This document shows positions 52,575 through 60,736 of a stretch of DNA of 64,000 nt, piece after piece. Source of the DNA: Pseudarthrobacter defluvii (GTDB taxonomy: Bacteria; Actinomycetota; Actinomycetes; Actinomycetales; Micrococcaceae); contig NZ_JAUSYG010000001.1 in NCBI RefSeq assembly GCF_030816725.1, positions 4,154,001-4,218,000 on the forward strand, given 5' to 3'. Every line of letters starts with the position of its first letter. The first letter of the stretch is position 1. The notes beneath the pieces were generated by a model that saw only the letters and a program-made list of their open reading frames with translations, made no database searches and had not been told where the DNA came from. The position numbers and the translations under genes are program-made.

Positions 52575-53654
52575 TCAGGCAGTTGGCTTGAGCGCGGGGG
52601 TGCTCAGTCCGCTGAAGTAGCCGCCGGTGACGACGGGCTGGGGCGCGGTCACCGGTGCGGGCTTGGAGGAGTGGACCGTTTCCGGCCGGGACTGCAGGAG
52701 GAGCAGGTTTTCGCCGTCGGGGAGGTCGGCGTCGAGGGCCCATTCAATGTCCTGCGGGCACTTGTAGTGCTTCTCGGCCCGCTTGGCCATCTGGGCGACG
52801 GCGGTCAGCTCGGCGTCGGTGAGGCTGCGGCGGCCCCGGCGTTCGTCGTCGACCTCGCGCTCAACCAGCCCCTTGGCACCGGCGTCCGGGACCAGCTCGG
52901 CGTGTTTGTCCCCCAGGTGTTCACTGACGACGGCGAGGGTCACCTTGTCCAGCACGATGTTGTCCGGGGTGACCTGGCCGGAGACCACCATCTCGCCCAC
53001 GCCGTAGGAGGAATCGATGGTGATCTTGGACCGGTCGCCGTTGGTGGGGTCCATGGTGATGGCCACGCCGGAAACCTTGGAGTTGACCATCTTCTGCACC
53101 ACCACGGCCATGGACAGGCCTTCGTTGGGGATGCTGTTCTTGAGCCGGTAGATGATGGCGCGGGACGTGTAGAGCGAAGCCCAGCACTGGCGGATGTGGT
53201 CGGTGACCGCCTTGACCCCGTCCAGCCAAAGGTAGGTGTCCTGCTGCCCGGCGAAGGAGGCGTCCGGCAGGTCCTCTGCGGTGGCGCTGGACCGCACGGC
53301 CACCGGGACGGGGGCGTCGAAGCGTCCCATCAGGGATTCATAAGCGGCAATAGTCATGCTGCGCAGTGCCTCAGGTACCGGGCGGGAGCAGATGTCCTCG
53401 CGGATGGCCGCGGATACCTGGTCCACCTGCCGGGTGTCCTCCGGGTCGAGGCCGGCGAGCAGTTCGTGGATCTTCGCCGTAATGCCGGCTTCGTCCATGA
53501 AGGCATCGAACTGCGCGGTGGTGACGACGAATCCGGGTGGAACGGGCATGCCGGCGGAAGTCATGGTGACCAGGGACGCGCCCTTGCCGCCGAGGTTTTC
53601 AAGCTTCGGCTCGATGCCGCCGTCGAAGAACTGGACGTAATCGTTGCTTTGCAT
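52575..53654 (-). CDS. creI: PPDK/PEP-synthase ATP-binding subunit, CreI-like
   Basis: 359 aa. It matches the N-terminal ATP-binding domain of PEP synthase / pyruvate phosphate dikinase: LGGKGASLVTMTSAGMPVPPGFVVTT, VAVRSSATAEDLPDASFAGQQDTYL, VQKMVNSKVSGVAITMDP, SSYGVGEMVVSGQVTPD and PQDIEWALD. There is no phosphohistidine domain, which is supplied by CreH. It phosphorylates the CreH histidine from ATP. It starts five bases after the P450 stop codon and belongs to the same operon. Confidence 0.85.
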   Translation of the reverse strand: MQSNDYVQFFDGGIEPKLENLGGKGASLVTMTSAGMPVPPGFVVTTAQFDAFMDEAGITAKIHELLAGLDPEDTRQVDQVSAAIREDICSRPVPEALRSMTIAAYESLMGRFDAPVPVAVRSSATAEDLPDASFAGQQDTYLWLDGVKAVTDHIRQCWASLYTSRAIIYRLKNSIPNEGLSMAVVVQKMVNSKVSGVAITMDPTNGDRSKITIDSSYGVGEMVVSGQVTPDNIVLDKVTLAVVSEHLGDKHAELVPDAGAKGLVEREVDDERRGRRSLTDAELTAVAQMAKRAEKHYKCPQDIEWALDADLPDGENLLLLQSRPETVHSSKPAPVTAPQPVVTGGYFSGLSTPALKPTA

Positions 53655-53659
53655 GGTGC

Positions 53660-54937
53660 TTAGGCCTTCCAGGTGACAGGAACGGTCTCGGGAACACGGA
53701 AGGAGAGGTTTTCGCGGAAGGCGATGTCCTCCGGGGCGTCGAGCTGCAACCTGGGGGCGAGCCGGGCCACTTCCTCGAGCGCGATTTTTGCCTGCAGCTT
53801 GGCGAGCATGTTGCCCAGGCAGTAGTGGATGCCGAATCCAAAGGAAAGGTGCTCGCGGGCATTGGGCCGGGTGATGTCGAAGTCCTCGCCGGCGGTGAAC
53901 TTGGTTTCATCGCGGTTGGCCGAGCCCATCAGGAGCAGCAGCTGCGAGCCCTCCTGGATGGGTACTCCGCCCACCTCGGTGTCCTTGAGGGCTTTGCGCC
54001 GCCATCCGACGATGGAGCCGGCGTAGCGGAGGACCTCGTCGATGGCGGCGGGGATCTTCTTGGGATCCGCCACCAGCTGCTGCCACTGCTCCGGACGGGC
54101 CAGGAGCTCGCGCAGGGCGTTGGAGATGAGGGTGGTGGTGGTCTCGTGCCCGGCGAAGAGCAGGCTGTAAAGGACCGAGGCGATCTCGTGGTCCGAGATC
54201 TCGGCGCCGTCCTGCTGGGCCTTGACCAGGTCCGCGGTGAGATTGTCGCCGCCCTGTTCGTGGGCCACCCGGACCAGTCGCAGGCATTCCTGCCAGTACT
54301 CCACCAAGTTGTGGGCGTGCGGGATCTGCTGTTCGTCGCTAAGGTCGCCCCAGGTCATGGCGGCGCGGGAGTCCGACCAGCGCTTGAACGTGTCCACCTG
54401 GGAAACGTCGGCCCCGATCAGGGTGAGGATGGTGATGGTGGGAACGTCGTAGGCCAAGTCCTTGACCAGGTCCCCGCGGCGCTCTTCGCGGGAAAGCATC
54501 TTTTCGAGCAGGTCCACCACGTTCTGCCGGATGAACGGTTCCAGGGCCTTGTAGCGGCGGGGCGTGAAGGCTTTCTGCACCACGGCGCGGATGCGGGTGT
54601 GCTCCGGCGGCCGGCGGGCGGACAGGCCGGAGTAGGCGGTGAAGCCGCCCTCTTCCATGATCTTCTTCGCGGACGGACCGCGTTCCCGGACCGGAGCCTG
54701 GGCGTTCTCGCTGGAGAACGTTTCCCAGTCCTCGAAGACGGCCTTGATGTCGTCGTAGCGGGAGACCACGTAGAGGCCAATACGCTCATCGAACATCACG
54801 GGCTGCTCGGCCCGGAGTTCTGCGTAGGCGGTGAAGGGATCCTTCATCTGGAAGGGTTCGTAGCCGTGGTGCCCGGCGGGGGCTTCGGCGCCGTACCCGA
54901 AAGGACAGCGGCCAGCCGTTTCTGTCGACGATGACAT
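53660..54937 (-). CDS. creJ: Cytochrome P450, CreJ-like alkylphenyl-phosphate hydroxylase
   Basis: 425 aa. I-helix LLFAGHETTTTLISNALREL, ExxR pair in AAIDEVLRYAGS, and the heme-binding HLSFGFGIHYCLGNMLAK with axial Cys373. It is a class I bacterial P450, and its redox partners are encoded in the same operon (creF, creE). In the cre pathway the P450 oxidises the methyl group of 4-methylphenyl phosphate in successive steps. It is the first gene of the operon, with CCAGGAG upstream, and is preceded by a candidate IclR site and the iclR-type gene. Confidence 0.86.
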   Translation of the reverse strand: MSSSTETAGRCPFGYGAEAPAGHHGYEPFQMKDPFTAYAELRAEQPVMFDERIGLYVVSRYDDIKAVFEDWETFSSENAQAPVRERGPSAKKIMEEGGFTAYSGLSARRPPEHTRIRAVVQKAFTPRRYKALEPFIRQNVVDLLEKMLSREERRGDLVKDLAYDVPTITILTLIGADVSQVDTFKRWSDSRAAMTWGDLSDEQQIPHAHNLVEYWQECLRLVRVAHEQGGDNLTADLVKAQQDGAEISDHEIASVLYSLLFAGHETTTTLISNALRELLARPEQWQQLVADPKKIPAAIDEVLRYAGSIVGWRRKALKDTEVGGVPIQEGSQLLLLMGSANRDETKFTAGEDFDITRPNAREHLSFGFGIHYCLGNMLAKLQAKIALEEVARLAPRLQLDAPEDIAFRENLSFRVPETVPVTWKA

Positions 54938-55037
54938 GGTGACTCCTGGTGACTTTGGCTCCGTCCGGCGCCTCAGGGCGGCGGGGGGTTCTTAGTGACC
55001 AGTGTGGTCCACATCACCGGGCAGGGACAGCGCCGGC

Positions 55038-55052
55038 TTCCACTGGACGGAA
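55038..55052. promoter_or_regulatory. Candidate CreR (IclR) operator
   Basis: TTCCACTGGACGGAA, with TTCC/GGAA arms, lies just after the regulator stop codon and about 100 bp before the P450 start. A second imperfect palindrome, TGACCA-GTG-TGGTCC, is at 54996-55010. Both are suitable for an IclR-type regulator of aromatic breakdown. Confidence 0.4.
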
Positions 55053-55062
55053 ACGAATGGTC

Positions 55063-55857
55063 TCAGCCGCGGGGTCCTTTGTGGACGCCGATCAGTGTCT
55101 CCAGGGGGATGCGTGCTGTGGCCTTTTCGATCTGGGCCGATATGCCCTTGAGGACGGGAAGGTACCTGTTCATGGTGGACGCCTGGGCGGTGGGCAGCAC
55201 CAGGCCGATGGCGGCGCCGATCCGGCCGGTGTGGAACACCGGGACCGCAATGGAGCACGAGCCAAGCCGCACTTCTTCGAGGGTGGTGGCGTAACCCTGC
55301 GCGTGGATGTCCGCCAGCTCGGCGGTGAATTTCTGCGGGTCGATGTGGGTGTGGGCCGTGGCGCGTTCCAGGTCCCGGTGCAGGTAGGCGTCGCGCACCC
55401 AGTCGTCTTCGAACGCCAGGATGACTTTCCCGACGGCGGTGGCGTGCATCGGCAGGCGGCCGCCCACCCGGGACGCGCGGGGCACGCGCTTGGAGCCGTA
55501 GACCCGGTCGATGTACAGGACCTCATTGCCGGCCCGGATAGCTAGGTGTGCCGTCTCGCCGGTCAGCGAGAACAGGTCCTGGATGTAGGGGTGGGCGGCA
55601 TCGCGCAGTTGGCGGCCCGTATTCTGCGCCAGCTCCCACAGCCGGATCCCCAGCTGGTAGCGGCCATTCGGTTCCCGCGACAGGAATCCCCAGTCGGTCA
55701 GTTCGTTCACCAGCCGGTGCGCGGTGCTGAGCGGCAGTCCGGATTTGTCCGCGATGTCGGTCAGGCTCAGGGCGCCGCGGGAGGTCTCGAAGGCTTCCAG
55801 GATGGACAGCACTTTGGACGTCACGGTGCGTCCGGGGTCGCGGCTGCCGCCGGCCAT
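55063..55857 (-). CDS. creR: IclR-family regulator of the cre operon
   Basis: 264 aa. Winged helix near residues 12-70 (SKVLSILEAFETSRGALSLTDIADKSGLPLSTAHRLVNELTDWG) and an IclR effector domain with GGRLPMHATAVGKVILAF and EVRLGSCSIAVPVF. It lies directly upstream of the P450 operon and in the same direction, with 125 bp between. This fits a regulator that activates or represses the pathway in response to an aromatic compound. The gene symbol follows position and family, so it is less secure than those of the enzymes. Confidence 0.8.
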   Translation of the reverse strand: MAGGSRDPGRTVTSKVLSILEAFETSRGALSLTDIADKSGLPLSTAHRLVNELTDWGFLSREPNGRYQLGIRLWELAQNTGRQLRDAAHPYIQDLFSLTGETAHLAIRAGNEVLYIDRVYGSKRVPRASRVGGRLPMHATAVGKVILAFEDDWVRDAYLHRDLERATAHTHIDPQKFTAELADIHAQGYATTLEEVRLGSCSIAVPVFHTGRIGAAIGLVLPTAQASTMNRYLPVLKGISAQIEKATARIPLETLIGVHKGPRG

Positions 55858-55954
55858 GGGGGCCTCCTCGCTCCTGGCGCTGGGCCCAGGGTGCCGGCAG
55901 CGTCCGGAACGAGTCTAAGCGCGGGAACGGCTCCGGGCCGCGCCGGTTTCCGGC

Positions 55955-56644
55955 TCAGCCAAGCAGGCGCTGCCGCTGCGGCCAGAGGGTGACGGATTCC
56001 AGTGCTGACAGCGCGCGCGCCATGGCCTGCGCCTCTGCGGTGAACAGGTGGCCGTGCACGCGCTGGGAGCAGAGCCGCAGGGCCTGTCCGCGGTCCAGAC
56101 CGAACCAGTCCATCACGGTGTCGATCCCGTGCGGGCTGAGGCGCCAGGTCTTGTCCGCGTCCTTGACGATTGCGTCCTCGATGGAGAGGGCCTCCCGCCG
56201 GGAATCATGGCCGTCGATGATGGCCAGGATGGCCGGGATCCGGGCGTTGTCATAACGGCACTCCGCGAGGATGTCCGCGGCCAGCCGCGCGCCCCCCTTT
56301 TCGTGCAGCAGCACCAGGTCCGGCCTGCCGCCGCCGGGCGCAATGGCCGCCAGGACGTCGGCGGGCGGCACCTGGGACCAGCCGATATCGTGCAGCATGA
56401 TCGCGGGAAGGACGACGGCAGCATCCGCTTCCGGATGGGCGTCCAGCAGGGCGCGGGCCAGGCCGAAGGCGTACAGCGTGTGGGCGTCGTTGTCCCGGAC
56501 CTTCAAGTACGGCGCGGCCAGTTCCCAGATCCCGGCCAGCGCCGGTTCCAGCGCGATGACCCCGGCCGGGTCCGGCTCGATCGCGGAGGCGACCGCAGTG
56601 GCGTCGAGCCCTGAATGGTTGGCGTCGGGCTGCAGCTTCGTCAT
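55955..56644 (-). CDS. Second HD-domain hydrolase, CreD paralog
   Basis: 229 aa from MTKLQPDANHSG. The HD motif LPAIMLHDIGW (His85-Asp86), LLHEKGGARLAADIL and IIDGHDSRREALSIEDAIVKDADKTWRL parallel CreD line by line (HDTGW, HEKQG, IIDGHDTR, DADRLWRF). It lacks the long disordered N-terminus of CreD. It sits upstream of the regulator, outside the core operon. It may dephosphorylate a different aryl phosphate or keep free phosphorylated phenol low. The ribosome binding site is weak, and the frame extends far upstream over the MFS gene; I reject that extension. Confidence 0.75.
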   Translation of the reverse strand: MTKLQPDANHSGLDATAVASAIEPDPAGVIALEPALAGIWELAAPYLKVRDNDAHTLYAFGLARALLDAHPEADAAVVLPAIMLHDIGWSQVPPADVLAAIAPGGGRPDLVLLHEKGGARLAADILAECRYDNARIPAILAIIDGHDSRREALSIEDAIVKDADKTWRLSPHGIDTVMDWFGLDRGQALRLCSQRVHGHLFTAEAQAMARALSALESVTLWPQRQRLLG

Positions 56645-56713
56645 CCACACAGCCTGCAGGGCGGGCGGGCGGCTGGCAACGGCGGTTTCTGTCCAACGGA
56701 ACCATTCAGAGCG

Positions 56714-56824
56714 TACGACGGCGTCACGCACGGCACGCTTTCGGCCCACCTGGGGCGGGGAAGCCCCGGAAACCCGGGGTCCCGCCGTCGTGCGTTTCCC
56801 TGAAAGCGTGCCCGCCGTGACGCA
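56714..56824. repeat. Structured intergenic repeat, family B copy 2
   Basis: Second copy of the repeat at 45697-45803, in the same orientation. The outer halves GCGTCACG...GGCACGCTTTC and GAAAGCGTGCC...GTGACGC pair with about three mismatches in 22. It lies between the MFS and HD genes, both leftward. The two copies bracket the cre locus about 11 kb apart. Confidence 0.8.
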
Positions 56825-56835
56825 GGGAAGCACCG

Positions 56836-58008
56836 TCAGTCCAGCTGCACGCCCCGGAGCAGCAGGAGCGTCCCGCCCACCACCACGGCCGACGCGAGGA
56901 ACACGCCGCCGGCACCAAGCCCGGCCGCAACCCCGCCGATCACACTCGGCAGGACCACCTGCCCCACCCGGTTCCCCGCGAGCCGTAGGGCCAGGGCACG
57001 CCCGCGCTGCCCCTCCGGGGCCTGCGACGAAAGCCAGGACATGGTCAGCGGCTGGCCGATGCCAAGGCCAAGGCCAAGCACGGCCATCACGACAAAGAGC
57101 AGCCACGCCGGCATGGGGATCGCCGCCACCGCGAGCGCCGCCGTGGACAGTGCAAGGCTGACCACCAGCAGCCGCATCCGGCCGATCTTCCGGGATACCC
57201 GGCCCAGCAGGAGCCGCGAAACCATGGAGAAGACCGCGCGGACGGTCAGCATGGCGCCCACGGTTGCCGCCGTGAGTCCGCGGTCGGCACCGAGGGCCGG
57301 CAGGTAGACCATGGTCAGGTCCACCACGGCCAGGACGGTGGCGCTGGTGGCCAGCGCCCGGGCGACGCCGGGAGCCTTCAGCAGCGACACCGCGCTGCCC
57401 CTGCCGCCGGCGGACATAGCCTTCCTTTTCCCGCCGCTGACGGGTGCTGAGACTACGAAGGTGGCCAGGAAAAGCACCAGGCTCATGATGACCGAGAGCA
57501 GGAAGATCGCCTGCGTGTTGGGACGGACGGACGCCCCGCCCACCAGGGAAATCGCCAGCGGCCCCAGGGCCTGTCCCAGGGATGCGGCGAACGTGAGGTA
57601 GCCGAAGGCTGAGTCCATCCGCGACGCGGCAGCGTTGTTGGCCACCACCGCCTGCTGCCCCACCACGCAGGCCAGCTGCCCTGCCCCCAGCAGCGCGGTT
57701 CCGATTACCAGGGTCAAAATCGACGAGCCCCACAGCAGCAGGAAGACAGAGCAGGAAAGCACGACGGCGGACCCGATCGCCATGAGCCGGCGCTCACCCA
57801 GACGGTCCACCAGGCCGCCTGTGGGTACGGCGAGCAGCAGGGGAAAGACCGCATAGCTGGCGGCCAGCAGGCCGAGCGCGAAACCAGGGACGTCCAGCTC
57901 GAGGGCTCGGTAGGTGGCAGCCGGGCGGACCAGGAAGGTGACGGCCTGGATCAGGGCGGAGTGCACCAGGAGGGCTTTGGCCGAGCGGCGTCCGAGTTCA
58001 CCGATCAT
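56836..58008 (-). CDS. MFS transporter (12 helices)
   Basis: 390 aa with twelve hydrophobic helices. The loop 2-3 motif reads GGLVDRLGERRLMAIG and the mid-point motif GRVSRKIGRMRLLVVSL. Its start overlaps the stop of the GntR gene by four bases (ATGA), so both are one transcript, and the GntR protein should control its own export/import partner. Substrate unknown; being next to the cre genes suggests an aromatic or phenolic compound, but this is only context. Confidence 0.85.
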   Translation of the reverse strand: MIGELGRRSAKALLVHSALIQAVTFLVRPAATYRALELDVPGFALGLLAASYAVFPLLLAVPTGGLVDRLGERRLMAIGSAVVLSCSVFLLLWGSSILTLVIGTALLGAGQLACVVGQQAVVANNAAASRMDSAFGYLTFAASLGQALGPLAISLVGGASVRPNTQAIFLLSVIMSLVLFLATFVVSAPVSGGKRKAMSAGGRGSAVSLLKAPGVARALATSATVLAVVDLTMVYLPALGADRGLTAATVGAMLTVRAVFSMVSRLLLGRVSRKIGRMRLLVVSLALSTAALAVAAIPMPAWLLFVVMAVLGLGLGIGQPLTMSWLSSQAPEGQRGRALALRLAGNRVGQVVLPSVIGGVAAGLGAGGVFLASAVVVGGTLLLLRGVQLD

Positions 58009-58670
58009 GCGCCGGTTGTGGCGGTGCCGGACATGGCACGGACAGCAGCGTCACGGGCGCCCATGACGTGATCGAAGGCGATCCGGGCAGCCTTGTCCGG
58101 GTCGCCGCCGGCTACTGCATCCACCAAGGTGCGGTGCTGGGCGAGGGCCTGGTCCCGGCGTTCCTGCGTGCTGTTGGTGAAGTGCCGGTACCGCTCCATG
58201 TGGCTGGAAATCTGGCTGTGGAAGCGGCGGGCCCAGGAGTTCCCGGCGATTGCTGCGATGCTGGCGTGCAGTGCCATGCCCTGCTGCATGGCATCGTCGG
58301 CGAACGTCACCATGGCGGCGTTGCGTTCAAGGATGCCGTGCAGGGCTTCGATATCAGCAGGCGTCGCTTTCAGGCAGGCGTTGCGGGCCATCAGGGATTC
58401 CATTGCCGCGCGAACCTCATAGAGTTCTGAAATGGCAGCTTCGTCCAGGGCCGGCACCAGCACCCCGCCTGTGGGCTGCTGTTCCAGCAGGTCCTCGCTG
58501 ATGAGGCGCCGGATGGCCTCGCGCAGCGGCGTGCGGCTCACCTGCAGCGCCGACGCCATCGCCGGTTCGTAGATGCGCTCCCCCGGCTTCAACTCAAGGC
58601 TCAGGATCCGGCGCTTGAGTTCCTGGTAGACAAAGTGTGCGCCGGTGTTCCGGGCGCGTGACTCTCGCAT
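58005..58670 (-). CDS. GntR-family regulator, FadR/FCD type
   Basis: 221 aa. Winged helix-turn-helix: VYQELKRRILSLELKPGERIYEPAMASALQVSRTPLREAIRRLISEDLL. The FCD effector domain follows (YEVRAAMESLMARNACLKA, FHSQISSHMERYRHF, HRTLVDAVAGGDPDKAARIAFDHV) with the Asp/His metal-binding pattern. GGAGGT ten bases before the ATG is a strong ribosome binding site. A palindrome 28 bp upstream is its likely own operator. Confidence 0.9.
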   Translation of the reverse strand: MRESRARNTGAHFVYQELKRRILSLELKPGERIYEPAMASALQVSRTPLREAIRRLISEDLLEQQPTGGVLVPALDEAAISELYEVRAAMESLMARNACLKATPADIEALHGILERNAAMVTFADDAMQQGMALHASIAAIAGNSWARRFHSQISSHMERYRHFTNSTQERRDQALAQHRTLVDAVAGGDPDKAARIAFDHVMGARDAAVRAMSGTATTGA

Positions 58671-58697
58671 CGTTTGTACCTCCGCCAGCCATCATAC

Positions 58698-58715
58698 TTG
58701 TATACATCTATACAA
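58698..58715. promoter_or_regulatory. GntR operator (autoregulation)
   Basis: TTGTATACATCTATACAA is a perfect palindrome with 7-bp arms and a 4-base centre, of the TTGTATACAA type bound by FCD GntR proteins. It lies in the promoter of the GntR-MFS unit. Confidence 0.78.
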
Positions 58716-58766
58716 ATTGTCATTGCGTGCAAGCCGCCCTGCCCGGGGGCACAGGCCGGCACACGA

Positions 58767-58800
58767 AGAAGGAGGGGCAGCACGCGCTGCCCCTCCTTCT
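58767..58800. terminator. Strong hairpin terminator, displaced from its gene
   Basis: AGAAGGAGGGGCAGC pairs perfectly with GCTGCCCCTCCTTCT across a 4-base loop. Before the IS insertion it stood about 25 bp after the stop of the MHS transporter gene now ending at 61281. It probably terminated that gene. Confidence 0.75.
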
Positions 58801-58819
58801 GGCTAAATGACTGCGGACC

Positions 58820-58825
58820 CCTAGC
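58820..58825. repeat. Target-site duplication, left copy (CCTAGC)
   Basis: CCTAGC directly abuts the left end of the IS481-family element. The identical hexamer follows the right end at 61280. Confidence 0.85.
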
Positions 58826-58851
58826 TGTACTCAGCCAGTAGGTTGGTTGCA
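58826..58851. repeat. IS481 left terminal inverted repeat
   Basis: Begins TGTACTCAGCCAG and includes GGTTGGTTGCA; matches the right end in 21 of 26 positions. The transposase stop codon lies in it. Confidence 0.8.
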
Positions 58852-59354
58852 CCTGCTGATGGGTGGTTTGCCTCCGAGGCTGCCGTGGGGCCGGTGGTTG
58901 TTGTAGAAGTTTAGCCAAGGCTGCAGGGCGTCGGTGCGGGCCTGGTTTGAGGCGAAGGGTTGTCGATAGGCCCAGCCTTCCTGGAGGGTGCGGTTGAAGC
59001 GTTCTGCTTTGCCGTTTTGCCAGGGGTGGCGGGGTTTGATCAGGATGTGTTTAGCGCCCAGCTTTGCCAGTGCGTTCTGGAAATCGAGGGAGAGCCGGTA
59101 GGCGAACGCGTTGTCAGTCATCACGCGTTTGACCGGTGCCCCGTTGGCTGCCATGGCAGCCGCGGCCCTGGTGAGAAACCCTGCGCAGGTAGGGCCTTTC
59201 TCGTCGGGCAGGACTTCGGCGTAGGCGAAGCGGGTGTAGTCATCGACGGCCACGTGAACGTAGTCAAAACCGAGTTTCTGGCCTGACGTGCGGTGGTTGG
59301 CGGGGCTCTGTGCCGGGTCAGCCCGCCAGCCTCCGCCGTCGGGGATCCGTCCGA
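58831..59354 (-). pseudogene. IS481 transposase, C-terminal part
   Basis: Encodes GRIPDGGGWRADP, HVAVDDYTRFAYAEVLPDEKG, VMTDNAFAY and IKPRHPWQNGKAERFNRTLQEGWAY, which hold the second Asp and the Glu of the integrase-type DDE site, through the NNHRPHGSLGGKPP ending typical of IS481 and IS3 relatives. It has lost its start because the IS110-family element separates it from the N-terminal part. Joining to codons up to VKKL at 60737 restores one frame of 324 aa. Confidence 0.87.
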
Positions 59355-59368
59355 CTCTTCTATGTCTG

Positions 59369-60436
59369 TCAAGCGGCATTCGAAGTGCAGGAGGCATTGA
59401 GCGTACGGTGTACGCGTCGGGCTAGGTAGCGCTTGATGCATCGACGGATTTCCCTATTTGTGTGGCCTTCTGCCCGCCGCTTCTCGACGTATTTCCGGGT
59501 CTCGGGATCGTGGGCCATTTTGGTGAGCGCAACCATGTGTAAGGCGCGGTTCAGGCTTCTGTCGCCCCCGCGGTTCAGGCGGTGGCGGACGGTGTTTCCC
59601 GAAGACGCAGGGATCGGGTTGACGCCCGCCAGGGAGGCGTAGGCGGCTTCGTTTCGAACCCGCCCGTGGTGGGACCAGGTGGCGAGGCAGGTCGCTGCAG
59701 CGACGGGCCCAAAGCCCGGTTCCTGAAGCAGGGGCGCGGCCTCGCTGATCTGCACCAGCTCGGTCAGCTGGTTCTCGTTGGATTTGAGCTGTTCATCGAG
59801 TTCGAGGACACGCCTGGCCAGGCGAACCGCCTCGGCGCGGGCAATGGACAGGGAGAGCTCCTCCTCGCGTGCACGCCACCGCGAGACGTCAGTGATCTGC
59901 CCGCCTGAAAGAGGCTTCCGGGCGTCCATTCCCAAAACGTGTGTGCGCAGCAGCGCGGTGAGCGCGTTGACCGAGCGGGTCCGCTCGGTGCTCATCGCAT
60001 CGCGTGCCGTGATCAGGATCCGCAGGGCTTGACGGACCCCGTCGTTCACCCTGGGCCGGCGCAGCTTCTCCAGCGGCAGCGGCAGCACGGCCGCGCCGAG
60101 CCGGTGGGCGTCCAGGGCATCGGACTTCCCAACGCCGCGGCGCTTCCTGGCATCCATGCGTGGTGCCTCGGCGACAGGGAAGCCCTCGGCGGCAACAGTG
60201 CCGGCCAGGACAGCCCCGTAGGATGCGGCGCCTTCGATGACCCAGAGCGCGCCAGCGTCTGCCCCGGTACGGCGGGCGACCCAGGCGATGGCCCTGCTGA
60301 TGCCGGCAGGCGTCGTGGGAAACTCCCGGGTATCCAGCAGCTCGCCGGTCCCGGCGGCGAGGACGGCGTAAACATGATTCCGGGCGTGGGTATCAACCCC
60401 CACGACAAACGGGTGGGAATGCGCAACGATAGACAT
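59369..60436 (-). CDS. IS110-family transposase (DEDD recombinase)
   Basis: 355 aa from MSIVAHSHPFVVGVDTHARN; an in-frame TTG lies 11 codons earlier. The N-terminal RuvC-like DEDD domain shows VGVDTHARNHVYAV, VIEGAASYG and KSDALDAHRLG. The C-terminal Tnp20 domain has GFGPVAAATCLATWS and ASLAGVNPIPASSGNTVRHRLNRGGDRSLNRALHMVAL, with the catalytic Ser near the ASSG segment. Members move by a bridge-RNA-guided reaction. The gene looks intact, so the element may be active. Confidence 0.92.
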   Translation of the reverse strand: MSIVAHSHPFVVGVDTHARNHVYAVLAAGTGELLDTREFPTTPAGISRAIAWVARRTGADAGALWVIEGAASYGAVLAGTVAAEGFPVAEAPRMDARKRRGVGKSDALDAHRLGAAVLPLPLEKLRRPRVNDGVRQALRILITARDAMSTERTRSVNALTALLRTHVLGMDARKPLSGGQITDVSRWRAREEELSLSIARAEAVRLARRVLELDEQLKSNENQLTELVQISEAAPLLQEPGFGPVAAATCLATWSHHGRVRNEAAYASLAGVNPIPASSGNTVRHRLNRGGDRSLNRALHMVALTKMAHDPETRKYVEKRRAEGHTNREIRRCIKRYLARRVHRTLNASCTSNAA

Positions 60437-60734
60437 GGCGGTGCAGCACCTTTCCTCAGCGATGGACAAGGTCCGGCCGCTAAAGGCCGGTACCGGTCCG
60501 GGTAGGAATCACATCGGAACAGCACTGTGACGAGTCACGCGCTCAACAACGCGGACAATCTTCTGATCAAGTCACCGAAGTGGGCCGGACAGGTACCGGC
60601 CGACCACCCCGACGGAAGGACAAGTCGGACGCAAGACACTAATGGTCATAGTTTCTTTGAGTCACAACCACCGAGGCGGACGGCCGATACCATCCTGCCA
60701 GCCAGTCCCAGACCAGCTGCTGATAAGACTCACA
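60437..60734 (-). ncRNA. Probable bridge-RNA region of the IS110 element
   Basis: In the IS110 group the bridge RNA is encoded in the long non-coding end upstream of the transposase gene. Here that end is about 298 bp, contains no transposase codons and lies between the element end and the start codon. The fold has not been computed; exact RNA ends and guide loops are not defined here. Confidence 0.55.
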
Positions 60735-60736
60735 GA

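Larger units (their letters stand above)
59355..60736 (-). mobile_element. IS110-family element inserted in the IS481 transposase gene
   Basis: Removing 1382 bp restores GTCAAGAAACTCGGACGG (VKKLGR) in the IS481 transposase, which fixes the boundaries to within a GA (TC) dinucleotide present at both ends. There are no terminal inverted repeats, as expected for IS110. One transposase gene fills the right part (in its own orientation), with about 300 bp before it and only about 14 bp after it. Confidence 0.87.

Noticed and set aside
56645..57733. N-terminal extension of the second HD protein to 592 codons
   Set aside because: The extra part is Gly/Arg/Ala-rich and overlaps the MFS gene on the same strand. 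HD-family similarity starts near MTKLQPD.
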